A DNA stretch of 64,000 bases from Bacteroidetes bacterium HGW-Bacteroidetes-5 (GTDB lineage Bacteria > Bacteroidota > Bacteroidia > Bacteroidales > UBA932). A program made the translations under genes and the position numbers. The number at the start of each line of letters is the position of its first letter. Position 1 is the first letter of the stretch. Where the stretch lies: the NCBI GenBank assembly GCA_002842515.1, contig PHDC01000001.1, positions 744,001 through 808,000 on the forward strand, given 5' to 3'. The notes beneath the pieces are model-generated. The model did no database searches. It was not told where the DNA came from and saw nothing but the letters and a program-made list of their open reading frames with translations. Positions 1 through 8,008 of the stretch are shown here, in pieces.

Positions 1-833
1 TTATCTCCAATAGCAGGAAACTTGATGTCGTAATCTCTGTATTTGGTTATCTGCTCTGTCTTTTTGCTCTGTGTATCCCAGGAGTATAGATTCATATAAC
101 TATCTCTGTCAGATATATAGTAAACCATCTTGCCATCTTTTGACCACATTGGAAAGATATCCTGGTTAACATTGTCGGTTATTCTCTCAGATATCTTGGT
201 TTCGAAATCAAAAATTCTGATATCATCTGCCATTCCCCCTGAGTATCTTTTCCAGGAGCGAAACTCACGAAATACATAGTTATATGCCAACCTCTTTCCA
301 TCCGGAGAGTAACTTGCAAAACCTCCGTTTTTCAAAGGAATCATTTGCGAAAGTCCGCCCTCAACAGGCACTGTCATCAACTGACCGGTAAAATCGTTAA
401 AGGTGTATCCCCGGGTCCTGTAAAGAATGCTCTTTCCATCCGGTGTCCAGTCTATGACAACATTGTTGGGCCCCATTCTGTCACCTACATCATCTCTTCC
501 CAATGTTGCAGTAAAAGTTAATCTGGTGGGCTCTCCACCCTGAGCAGATATCACAAAAACCTCTGTATTTCCGTCATACTGACCGGTGAATGCAATGTAT
601 TTACCATCCGGGGAGAATTTTGGAAACATCTCGTAACCTATGTGTGAAGTGAGTCGTCTGGCAACTCCCCCCTCAACGGGTACAATATAAATATCTCCTG
701 CATAGGAGAATACAATTTTATCTCCGTGAATATCCGGAAATCTAAGCAGTCTGGCCTCCTCATTGGCAGCCATAAGTTCCAGGCTCCCCATAAAGGTTAG
801 CAGCATAGTGATTATTAAAAGTGATCTCTTCAT
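1..833 (-). CDS. Tricorn-like S41 protease, N-terminal part (cut by window edge)
   Basis: This is the first 277 codons of a large exported protein whose remainder lies to the left of the window. The start at 833 gives a hydrophobic signal peptide of about 22 residues (MKRSLLIITMLLTFMGSLEL). It is followed by repeated beta-propeller (PD40/WD40-like, TolB-type) blades with the recurring FSPDGK pattern (KFSPDGKYIAF, WTPDGKSILY, YSPDGKRLAY, WSKDGKMVYY). In Bacteroidota, such an exported propeller at the N-terminus usually belongs to tricorn-type S41 peptidases that degrade peptides in the periplasm. The catalytic PDZ/S41 part is not in the window, so a TolB-like or other propeller protein cannot be excluded. 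Confidence 0.75.
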   Translation of the reverse strand, partial: MKRSLLIITMLLTFMGSLELMAANEEARLLRFPDIHGDKIVFSYAGDIYIVPVEGGVARRLTSHIGYEMFPKFSPDGKYIAFTGQYDGNTEVFVISAQGGEPTRLTFTATLGRDDVGDRMGPNNVVIDWTPDGKSILYRTRGYTFNDFTGQLMTVPVEGGLSQMIPLKNGGFASYSPDGKRLAYNYVFREFRSWKRYSGGMADDIRIFDFETKISERITDNVNQDIFPMWSKDGKMVYYISDRDSYMNLYSWDTQSKKTEQITKYRDYDIKFPAIGD

Positions 834-934
834 TTGTATAATATTAATTATCTGAAATAAGTTGTTTTTATTTTTCTTAATTTTAAACAAATTTATGAAT
901 AAGGAAGTTTAAATCCAATGGCTGATAAATTTAC

Positions 935-942
935 TATCTTTG
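935..942 (+). promoter_or_regulatory. Candidate -7 box (TATCTTTG) of the cold-shock-domain gene
   Basis: The octamer matches the Bacteroidota -7 consensus TAnnTTTG. It lies 73 bases before the start codon at 1016. No TTTG sits at the usual 19-21 base distance upstream, so only half of the promoter is convincing. If it is used, the mRNA has a leader of about 65 nt, not unusual for a cold-shock gene. The same octamer recurs upstream of two other genes in the window (18525 and 23093). Confidence 0.4.
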
Positions 943-1015
943 CAAAACGGAAATCCCACAAAGACCATCCGGGCTGTTCAAAGCGAGCGGTCCAAAATTT
1001 AATTTATAATAACGA

Positions 1016-1570
1016 ATGGCAAAATCACAAGTAACATTTAACAAAAGAGAAAAAGAGAAAAAAAGGTTAAGCAAAAGAGTAGAAAAACAGCAAAAGAAAG
1101 AGGATCGTAAAGCCAGTGCTCCGGGGGGAGGGCTTGAAAATATGCTCGCATTTGTAGATGAAAACGGAATGATCACAGATACTCCACCGGATCCTTCCAA
1201 AAAAATTAAGATTAAAGCGGAGAATATTGAGGTCTCTATACCGAAAAGAGAGCGAGAGGAGAAGCCTGCACTTCGCAAAGGCAGGGTTGAGTTCTTCAAC
1301 AGTTCGAAAGGTTTTGGTTTTATTAAGGAGCTTGAGACTCAAGAGAAGTTTTTTGTTCACGTACACGGGCTTCTGGAAGATATCGCCGAGAACAACATTG
1401 TCTCATTCGAAATTGAGAGAGGGATTAGAGGGATGAACGCTTTCAATGTAAAAAAATGGGTAGATATGCCTAAACCGGCAATTGTATCTGCTCCGATTCC
1501 CGAAAAAGAGTCGGACTCCGATTCAGAGATGGATTCATCTCCCGAAACACAAGAGGAGTCTGCCGGTTAA
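1016..1570 (+). CDS. Cold-shock-domain RNA-binding protein with basic N-terminal extension
   Basis: A 184-residue protein with three parts. Residues 1-40 are very rich in lysine, arginine and glutamate (likely a basic helix). A linker follows, and residues 88-150 form a cold-shock domain with RNP1 (SKGFGFIKE) and RNP2-like (KFFVHV) motifs. The C-terminal tail is acidic and serine-rich. Cold-shock domains bind single-stranded RNA or DNA and melt structure. The basic N-terminal arm is typical of a Bacteroidota subgroup of these proteins and probably adds RNA affinity. It is longer than the 63-residue CspA encoded at 4606, and the two share the pattern RG-R-G-NA-NVK near the end. The family assignment is firm; the specific role is not known. 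Confidence 0.9.
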   Translation: MAKSQVTFNKREKEKKRLSKRVEKQQKKEDRKASAPGGGLENMLAFVDENGMITDTPPDPSKKIKIKAENIEVSIPKREREEKPALRKGRVEFFNSSKGFGFIKELETQEKFFVHVHGLLEDIAENNIVSFEIERGIRGMNAFNVKKWVDMPKPAIVSAPIPEKESDSDSEMDSSPETQEESAG

Positions 1571-1640
1571 ACACAAGTAGACAGCTTGACAGGCTTCGTT
1601 TAAACATCTTTAGGCTAATTTAAATGAAGGAGATTTTGAG

Positions 1641-2177
1641 ATGATACACATTCGTAACGCCTTTACAGATGATATCCCAATTATTCGGGATATTGCCTAT
1701 AAGACCTGGCCAATTGCATTTAGAGATATCCTTAAACCCGAGCAGATAGATTATATGCTTGAGATGATGTATAGTCCATCGTCTCTCACAGAACAGATCG
1801 ATATTAAGGGCCACAGATTCCTACTCTCTTTTTTTTATGACCTGGAGAGCAATAATAAAGAGAGTGGTCATCGGGAGTGCAGATACATCGGTTATGCATC
1901 CTACGAGTTAAACATCGCAGGATCAGACAAAACTAAAATTCATAAAATATACGTACTACCAAAATACCAAGGCAGCGGCTGTGGTAAGGCTTTGATTAAA
2001 GAGATCGAAAAAATTGCACTATTTAACAACTCCCCTATTCTATCTCTGAATGTCAACAGAAACAACAGGGCTATAACCTTTTATAAAAATTTTGGGTTTA
2101 AAATTGTAAATGAGGAGAACATCGATATTGGTAATGGTTTTCTTATGGAGGACTATGTAATGGAGAAAGTTCTTTAA
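1641..2177 (+). CDS. GNAT-family N-acetyltransferase
   Basis: A 178-residue protein with a full GNAT fold. Motif A, the acetyl-CoA pyrophosphate-binding loop, reads VLPKYQGSGCGKALI, and motif B follows with LNVNRNNRAITFYKNFGFK. The N-terminus (IRNAFTDDIPIIRDIAYKTW) is the usual alpha1 region. GNAT enzymes move an acetyl group from acetyl-CoA to an amine on a small molecule, peptide or protein; the acceptor cannot be told here. It lies 70 bases after the cold-shock gene and 36 bases before the B12-domain gene on the same strand, so it could be cotranscribed with either. Confidence 0.88.
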   Translation: MIHIRNAFTDDIPIIRDIAYKTWPIAFRDILKPEQIDYMLEMMYSPSSLTEQIDIKGHRFLLSFFYDLESNNKESGHRECRYIGYASYELNIAGSDKTKIHKIYVLPKYQGSGCGKALIKEIEKIALFNNSPILSLNVNRNNRAITFYKNFGFKIVNEENIDIGNGFLMEDYVMEKVL

Positions 2178-2213
2178 AAATTACTAACTTAGTGTGGGGT
2201 TTTTTATTTTCTT

Positions 2214-2861
2214 ATGGATTTCACAGCGGTACAGAGAGACTTTCTGGAGGGATTATTGGTTGGCAACCGATTATCCTGTTCGAATATTATCAATGACTTA
2301 GTCAAAGACAAAGTCGGAATTAACGATATTTATGAGAATTTAATTCGGGTTGCCCTCTATGAGGTAGGTGAGCTTTGGGAGAGAGGTGAGATAAGTGTCG
2401 CATCCGAACATATGGCATCTGCAATTGTAGAATCTATTCTAAACGAACTCTATTCAACAATCATCTCCAAATCAAGAATGAACAATACTGTAGTTGCATC
2501 TTCCGTCGAGAATGAGGCACATCAGATTGGTATAAAGATGGTGGCAGATGTCTTTGAAATGCACGGTTGGAATGTCCATTTTCTGGGTGCCAATACACCG
2601 CTAAAAGATTTAATCAGATTCATAGAGATTGTAAACCCAAAAATTGTTGCACTCTCGATGAGTATCTACTTTCATATTCATCTACTTGAAGAGGTAATCA
2701 ATAGAATTAGAGATCTATTCCCCGAAACTCTCATAATTGTTGGTGGTCAAGGACTCCGTCTCCATCAGAAAGAGATAACAGGCAAGTATCCCAATCTCCT
2801 CTACTTTCCAGATCTATTTAAATTGGAAGAGTTTATCAAAAGCATAGAATACAATGGATAA
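2214..2861 (+). CDS. Stand-alone B12-binding photoreceptor-like domain protein
   Basis: A 215-residue soluble protein with two parts. Residues 1-85 form the four-helix cap of the methionine-synthase/CarH type, and residues 90-215 the Rossmann-like cobalamin domain. Seen directly: W55 followed by exactly nine residues and then E65-H66 (the Wx9EH signature), E101-x-H103-x-x-G106 (ExHxxG, where the histidine is the lower cobalt ligand), and a later GGQG turn at 177-180. In the CarH/LitR group of transcriptional photoreceptors, Wx9EH surrounds the adenosyl group of coenzyme B12 and ExHxxG binds the corrin. Those proteins carry an N-terminal MerR DNA-binding domain; this one has none. It overlaps the next gene by 8 bases and is followed by a histidine kinase, which suggests it acts as a separate sensory subunit. 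Light, B12 level or redox could each be the input; the sequence alone does not decide. Confidence 0.88.
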   Translation: MDFTAVQRDFLEGLLVGNRLSCSNIINDLVKDKVGINDIYENLIRVALYEVGELWERGEISVASEHMASAIVESILNELYSTIISKSRMNNTVVASSVENEAHQIGIKMVADVFEMHGWNVHFLGANTPLKDLIRFIEIVNPKIVALSMSIYFHIHLLEEVINRIRDLFPETLIIVGGQGLRLHQKEITGKYPNLLYFPDLFKLEEFIKSIEYNG

Positions 2862-3315
2862 GAAAACACTTATTGAATCGGCAAACAAACTAAAAAGTGT
2901 TAGCCCCAACTCTGTTAAAGAGTATATTGACAAAAGCGACACGCTTGTTGCCGAAATAAACAGATGTATGACATCCAGAGAGGATATAGTTAGCCTCATA
3001 GGTAAAGAGAACATCGCAATGATGAAAGATAATCACTCAAACCACGTTAGATTCATAGCCTCTATCATTGGAAGTCGAAATGATGAAGTATTTGTTGAGA
3101 CTATTCTTTGGGTCTTCCGGGCATACAGAAGTCACAACTTTACAACAACTTACTGGGCAGCTCAGCTTAATGCCTGGATTGACATTATCAAAAAAGAGCT
3201 CTCACCTCAGGCCTATTCAGAGATCTACCCTTACTATGAGTGGATGCAGCTTAATATTCCTCTTTTTGTCTACTTCTCGGATGAGAAACTCGATGCATTG
3301 AAATCTAAACATTGA
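2854..3315 (+). CDS. Unknown helical protein between B12 sensor and kinase
   Basis: A 153-residue protein that I do not recognise. It has no signal peptide or membrane segment and is predicted mostly helical. The first 55 residues are polar, and the rest is rich in aromatic residues and histidine (NHSNHVRFIASIIGS, then ILWVFRAYRSHNF, TTTYWAAQLNAWIDIIKK and YPYYEWMQLNIPLFVYF). The start codon overlaps the B12-domain gene by 8 bases and the stop is 6 bases before the kinase gene, so the three are almost surely translated together. Histidines and aromatics in a helical bundle could bind a cofactor or another protein. The likeliest job is to link the sensor to the kinase, or to be a second sensor, but this is inference from position only. 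Confidence 0.8.
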   Translation: MDKKTLIESANKLKSVSPNSVKEYIDKSDTLVAEINRCMTSREDIVSLIGKENIAMMKDNHSNHVRFIASIIGSRNDEVFVETILWVFRAYRSHNFTTTYWAAQLNAWIDIIKKELSPQAYSEIYPYYEWMQLNIPLFVYFSDEKLDALKSKH

Positions 3316-3321
3316 ACCGTT

Positions 3322-4485
3322 ATGGAGCCGGATACTTTCTCTTTTGAAGCGTGGAGTGAAGAGCTGACCGAGTGCATAATTGGAAACAATACATTTTGCA
3401 TAGCCGTCTTTAAAACCGACGGTGAACTGGAATTTGCAAATAGTGCTATGAGATTGCTTTTGGGAGACGGCATTCCTAAAGAATGTCTGCTTAACCCTAC
3501 CTTTGAAAAGCTCATCAATACAAATACAGATAGTACCCTTATCTATAAAGGATTCATCACTTTCGGAAACTACTCCTCCATTAATAACTCAATAACTGCG
3601 AGCGTCTTTCTTAAAAATGGCAGAATCCTAATCTCCGGTGGAACAGATGCGAACCAGCTTATCCAAAACAACTCATTGCTGCACGAGCTAAACCGGGAGG
3701 TAAATAATCTCCAGAGGCAGCTTATAAAAGAGAAACGCAATCTTGAGGAGACCTTAAGACAGTTAAGCAGTGTAAACAAAGAGCTAAAAGAGGCAAATGC
3801 CACTAAAGATAAGTTCTTCTCAATAATTGCACACGACCTTAAGAATCCGTTTATTGCTCTGATTGGTTTTACAGACTATCTTAAAGAGAATTTTAAAAGT
3901 ATAGACCCCGATGAAGCAGAGCATATGATAGAGCTAATGAATAACTCAAGCCGTTCTACATACTCGCTGCTCGAAGATCTGTTAACCTGGTCTCGCAGCC
4001 AACTTGGAAAGATAACCTACAAGCCGGAGAAGATATCCTTAAATCAGTTGTGGGAAGAGATTGAATTATTGGTTATCAATCAGGCTAAGAATAAAAATAT
4101 AGATATTGTTTTTCACGATCCTCAAAAAGTGATGCTCTTTTGTGACCCAAATATGTTTAAGATAATACTCCGGAATTTAGTTATCAATGCAATCAAATTT
4201 TCATACCCGGGAAGCTCTGTTACTGTCTCTGCTGAACCCGAAAAAATCAATGCATTAATATCTGTAACCGATAAAGGGGTTGGAATTGATCCCGCCAGGT
4301 TTGAAAATCTTTGGCAGATTGGGGCCGGCAGCTCTACAAAAGGGACAAAGGATGAGAGTGGAACAGGGCTGGGGCTGATTCTTTGTAAAGAGTTTGTTGA
4401 GACACACGGTGGCAAGATATGGGTTGAGAGTGAGCTCAATGTTGGAAGCTCATTTAAATTCACTATCCCTCTATTTGTAAATTAG
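3322..4485 (+). CDS. Soluble PAS-type sensor histidine kinase
   Basis: A 387-residue cytoplasmic kinase. Residues 15-105 look like a PAS domain (FCIAVFKTDGELEFANSAM). Residues 112-160 form a coiled coil, and HisKA contains FFSIIAHDLKNPF with the phospho-acceptor H171. The HATPase_c domain has the N box (NLVINAIKFSYPG), the G1 box (DKGVGID) and the G2 box (GTGLGL). It has no transmembrane segment, so it must sense something inside the cell. It closes the operon with the B12-domain protein and the unknown helical protein, 6 bases after the latter. No response regulator gene lies in the window. A strong hairpin terminator follows at 4526. Kinase activity is well supported; control by the B12 protein is inferred from the operon. 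Confidence 0.93.
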   Translation: MEPDTFSFEAWSEELTECIIGNNTFCIAVFKTDGELEFANSAMRLLLGDGIPKECLLNPTFEKLINTNTDSTLIYKGFITFGNYSSINNSITASVFLKNGRILISGGTDANQLIQNNSLLHELNREVNNLQRQLIKEKRNLEETLRQLSSVNKELKEANATKDKFFSIIAHDLKNPFIALIGFTDYLKENFKSIDPDEAEHMIELMNNSSRSTYSLLEDLLTWSRSQLGKITYKPEKISLNQLWEEIELLVINQAKNKNIDIVFHDPQKVMLFCDPNMFKIILRNLVINAIKFSYPGSSVTVSAEPEKINALISVTDKGVGIDPARFENLWQIGAGSSTKGTKDESGTGLGLILCKEFVETHGGKIWVESELNVGSSFKFTIPLFVN

Positions 4486-4525
4486 CCCGATTACTCTCCC
4501 AACATAAATTTTACTCTATAAATAT

Positions 4526-4553
4526 AAAAAGCCCCACGGATGTGGGGCTTTTT
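4526..4553. terminator. Bidirectional intrinsic terminator
   Basis: A perfect 7-bp GC-rich stem (GCCCCAC/GTGGGGC) with the loop GGAT, flanked by five A on the left and five T on the right. It therefore has a U-tract on both strands. It lies between the end of the histidine kinase gene (plus strand) and the end of the cspA gene (minus strand), so it can end both transcripts. Confidence 0.92.
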
Positions 4554-4605
4554 AATGACTTAAAAAAAGAATTATTTATATAAAAACTTTTTAAGTTGTT
4601 TCAAG

Positions 4606-4797
4606 CTACGCTAATTTTACATTTACAGCATTTAAGCCTCTTCTTCCTTGTTCGAGGTCAAATGTAACTTCGTCGTTGTCTCTGATTCTTGATTTCAGTC
4701 CAGATGAATGTACAAAATAATCTGTTCCTGTTTTCTCGTCTTTGATGAATCCAAATCCTTTAGTTTCATCGTAGAATTTTACTGTTCCTTTGTTCAT
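4606..4797 (-). CDS. cspA: CspA-family cold shock protein
   Basis: A 63-residue single-domain cold shock protein with RNP1 (KGFGFIKD) and RNP2 (DYFVHSSG) motifs, the normal length for the family. It binds single-stranded RNA as a chaperone. It is convergent with the kinase gene and shares the terminator at 4526. About 130 bases of very AT-rich sequence separate it from the next minus-strand gene upstream, room for its own promoter and leader. The gene symbol is a family label; which CspA paralogue it corresponds to cannot be said. Confidence 0.93.
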   Translation of the reverse strand: MNKGTVKFYDETKGFGFIKDEKTGTDYFVHSSGLKSRIRDNDEVTFDLEQGRRGLNAVNVKLA

Positions 4798-4929
4798 GTT
4801 GTTAATTTGTGTGGGGGCGAAGATATGAATTTAATTAATAAGTTTTACAAATATTATAAAATATTTTTTCAAATTTTTACTAACGCTATTATAATTAATG
4901 AGTTATTTATATTTATTGGTATAGCATTT

Positions 4930-6012
4930 CTACTTTTTTTGAAGAATTTTTGCTGCCTTCATCTCATCCATCAACGACTTAATGGTCTCCTTCACACTCA
5001 TTATCTTATCTGCCTTAAAGGCATTGCTGCCACAAAAGGCATACCCTTTGTTGAAATTACCTTTAAATGCGTTATATAGAGCAACAATAATACAGTACGG
5101 GCTCTTTGTATAGTCGCAGGTCCTTATGCAGTGAAACGGGCAACTCTTGGGTTTTTCAAGACCCTCTTTAACTCTCCCGAGGAAACTGGAGAAGATTGCT
5201 CTGCCCGGTAAACCCACAGGGCTTCTAATTATCTCTATATCCGATTCAACAGCATTGAGATAACTCTTTTTAAAGGCCATTGATGCGTCACACTCATCTG
5301 TGGTGACGAATCTTGTTCCAATCTGTACAGCTGAGGCACCAAGGTCCAGCACTCTCTTCATATCTGCTCCGCTATAAATTCCGCCACCGGCAATTATCGG
5401 TATCTTACAGTTATTCTCCTTCTCAATAACCTTTATGTTCTTAACAAGATCTGGGAGCAACTCCTCCAGAGAGTACTTCTCATCTGAAATTTGATCCTCC
5501 TTATAGCCAAGATGCCCTCCGGCCTTTGGCCCTTCAAGTACAATTGCATCCGGGACATAGTTGTAGTTCTTTATCCACTTCTCGCAAATGATTAAAGCTG
5601 CTCTTGTAGATGAAACTATTGGAACCAGCTTGGTTGTGCTATCTTTCTGCAGAAAAGAGGGTAAATCCAGAGGCAAACCGGCCCCTGCGAATATAACATC
5701 TGCTTTTGCCGCAATTGAAGTTTTAACCATATCTGCAAAGTTTGTAAGGGCAACCATAATGTTTACACCTATTACACCCTTTGCTTTCTCTTTAGCAAGC
5801 CTTATCTCCTCTTTTAGTCCTATAATTGAGGCTTCCAGATAATCTTTTGATGAATTTTTGTATAGCAGTCCTATACCGGCACACGATATTACTCCTACTC
5901 CGCCTTCATTCGCCACTGCTGATGCTAAGCCCGAAAGTGAAATCCCGACACCCATGCCACCTTGCACAATAGGAACCGACAAGTTAAGGTTCCCGATAGA
6001 AAATTTTCCCAT
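4930..6012 (-). CDS. Nitronate monooxygenase / FabK-like flavoprotein
   Basis: A 360-residue TIM-barrel FMN enzyme. The N-terminus (PIVQGGMGVGISLSGLASA), the segment EGPKAGGHLGY with the conserved histidine, and the phosphate-binding GGGIYSGADMKRVLDLGA all fit the 2-nitropropane dioxygenase/nitronate monooxygenase family, which also contains the enoyl-ACP reductase FabK. The C-terminal 90 residues hold a cysteine cluster (CPFHCIRTC, then C and C further on) that is absent from classical nitronate monooxygenases and might bind a metal or Fe-S cluster. Nitronate detoxification and a redox role in fatty acid metabolism are both possible. The family is certain; the substrate is not. Confidence 0.87.
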   Translation of the reverse strand: MGKFSIGNLNLSVPIVQGGMGVGISLSGLASAVANEGGVGVISCAGIGLLYKNSSKDYLEASIIGLKEEIRLAKEKAKGVIGVNIMVALTNFADMVKTSIAAKADVIFAGAGLPLDLPSFLQKDSTTKLVPIVSSTRAALIICEKWIKNYNYVPDAIVLEGPKAGGHLGYKEDQISDEKYSLEELLPDLVKNIKVIEKENNCKIPIIAGGGIYSGADMKRVLDLGASAVQIGTRFVTTDECDASMAFKKSYLNAVESDIEIIRSPVGLPGRAIFSSFLGRVKEGLEKPKSCPFHCIRTCDYTKSPYCIIVALYNAFKGNFNKGYAFCGSNAFKADKIMSVKETIKSLMDEMKAAKILQKK

Positions 6013-6196
6013 TCAATTTTTTTGGGAAGATAGCTAATAATTGGTGAGGTTGTCACATTATTTGATTATTTAAACTTCTTTAAAGTTCACTCACTAATTT
6101 TCAATTGATTGGAAAAGCAGTATAATTATACTAATTACATATTGTAGTTATAAACAGAGATTTTTTTAGAGAGATCTTACGAATAAAAAGATTCGC

Positions 6197-7978
6197 TTAA
6201 TCAATGTTTAAGGGAAATATTACCGGCTTATATTTTACTGAGAACGAAAAAGTGCTGCCCTCGCCAACCACAGAGTCCAGGACAACCTCTCCTCCAAGCA
6301 TATCTACATAAGCCTTTACAATAGATAGACCCAATCCGGCACCCTCATAAGGACGGTTCATTGTTTGCTCTGCCTGAACAAAACGGTTAAATATCATCTC
6401 TTTTCTGTCCAAAGGAATCCCGATACCGGTATCTTTAACATAAAAAAGAAGTGTATCATCATTAAGCTTATAGCCAAACTCAATTGAACCTTTGTCTGTG
6501 AATTTAAGTGAATTCTTTATTAGGTTGGAAAAGATGGTTACAAGTTTTGGTCTGTCAACTATTATCAAAGCACTCTTATCGTCCATCCCTTTATCGAAGT
6601 TGAGGGCTATACCCTTCGCCTGGGCATCTTTTATGAAAATATTGAAGAGATAATCCATAATTTCGTTGAGGTTAATCTGGGTTTCTGTAAGTTTAGCCTG
6701 CCCTGCCTCAATTTTTGAGATCTCAATTATGTCATTAAGAGTATTTAAAATCCTGTCTGTACTTTTTTTGAGAAGATCTACATAGATTGCCTGATCTTTC
6801 TCTTCGATATCTTTCTGGTTAAGAAGATCCAGAAACCCTGTAATCACATTAATCGGGGTCCGAATCTCGTGACTTAGATTTGCGACAAAAGAGGATTTAA
6901 GCCGGTCACTCTCCTGTGCCCTGCCCTTCTCTATGAGCAGCTCCTGCTCCCTCTCTATCTCAGTTGTTTTATCCCTTATTATAACCAGCTTACTACCGGG
7001 ATAGTTCTTAATCTCCTGTTTAGTAATATTGAAGTGCTTAATCTTTCCCGGGTATTTTACCTGAATCATTTGGTTTGTAAGATCATTTAAAACCGCATCT
7101 GCAATACTCTTTACTCCAGACCCTATTAAACTGAAATCCTCCCCGATAATATTTTTTTTATCTACTTCCAGATACAATACCGCAGAATTATTAATATCCT
7201 GAACTCTGTGGTATCTATCAAGAACCAAGATTCCGTCTTCCAGAGTCTCTAATAGCGTCTCTCGGGCGACAGGTGTTATATCCAACAGTCTATTTTTAAA
7301 TAGAGCTAAAGCCAGTAATGTCCCACTAATAATCATACTTAAAGGGACCAGATCAAAACCCGGAATTGGATTATAGTCAGAAACATATAAAACACTCGCA
7401 AGCCACGGACATAAAAGTGCAACAAATATTGCTCTTGCTTGTGACTTAAAAGGAGATGCTCTGTGTAAAATAAATTTAAAAAGATAAATAGATGAGATAA
7501 TGAGCAATAGATATGCATATCCAAAATACCCAATCCAGAATAATATTCCGTGATAATATGTAGTAAGATTTGTAACTTCGGAAATAGGTGCAAATCCGGT
7601 CCATATCAAGTGATGGAATTCATTTGTGAGTGCAAGAATAAAAACGACTGCAGGAGAGATAAACAGAGACAGAATAGTTTTGGTATTAAGGTATTTATCT
7701 CTGCCGGTAATCTTTAAAACAAACATCAGGAATAGTACAGGTGTCGATAAAGCACCAACATAGGCTGCTTTTGACCAAAATATTTTCCCCTCTAATGTCG
7801 TAGAAGCGGTTTCAAAAATTATAAGAAAAGCCCACAAGCCTGCAGATAGCATTAGCAGTGCAAGTTCAACTGCTCCCCGCTCCCTCTTTCTTTGCCAGGC
7901 TACGAATGAAACAAAAAATGAGACAAGGCTTGAGGCCAGAAACAGCAGTGAAAATAGTGTAAAAATATAGTTATTCAA
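6197..7978 (-). CDS. 7TM-type sensor histidine kinase
   Basis: A 593-residue membrane kinase. Residues 1-230 contain seven hydrophobic helices of the HisKA_7TM type. Residues 240-340 look like a PAS domain (GILVLDRYHRVQDINNSAV). HisKA follows, with FVANLSHEIRTPINV and phospho-acceptor H370, then HATPase_c with the N box (NLIKNSLKFTDKG), G1 (DTGIGIP) and G2 (GAGLGLSI). It probably senses a membrane or extracellular signal. No response regulator is next to it. It is preceded 30 bases upstream by the GH20 hexosaminidase gene on the same strand, so the two could be cotranscribed. The 184-base gap downstream of it shows no strong terminator. Confidence 0.93.
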   Translation of the reverse strand: MNNYIFTLFSLLFLASSLVSFFVSFVAWQRKRERGAVELALLMLSAGLWAFLIIFETASTTLEGKIFWSKAAYVGALSTPVLFLMFVLKITGRDKYLNTKTILSLFISPAVVFILALTNEFHHLIWTGFAPISEVTNLTTYYHGILFWIGYFGYAYLLLIISSIYLFKFILHRASPFKSQARAIFVALLCPWLASVLYVSDYNPIPGFDLVPLSMIISGTLLALALFKNRLLDITPVARETLLETLEDGILVLDRYHRVQDINNSAVLYLEVDKKNIIGEDFSLIGSGVKSIADAVLNDLTNQMIQVKYPGKIKHFNITKQEIKNYPGSKLVIIRDKTTEIEREQELLIEKGRAQESDRLKSSFVANLSHEIRTPINVITGFLDLLNQKDIEEKDQAIYVDLLKKSTDRILNTLNDIIEISKIEAGQAKLTETQINLNEIMDYLFNIFIKDAQAKGIALNFDKGMDDKSALIIVDRPKLVTIFSNLIKNSLKFTDKGSIEFGYKLNDDTLLFYVKDTGIGIPLDRKEMIFNRFVQAEQTMNRPYEGAGLGLSIVKAYVDMLGGEVVLDSVVGEGSTFSFSVKYKPVIFPLNID

Positions 7979-8008
7979 TTTATCGCCTTTTTAAAAATTC
8001 AAAATCTT

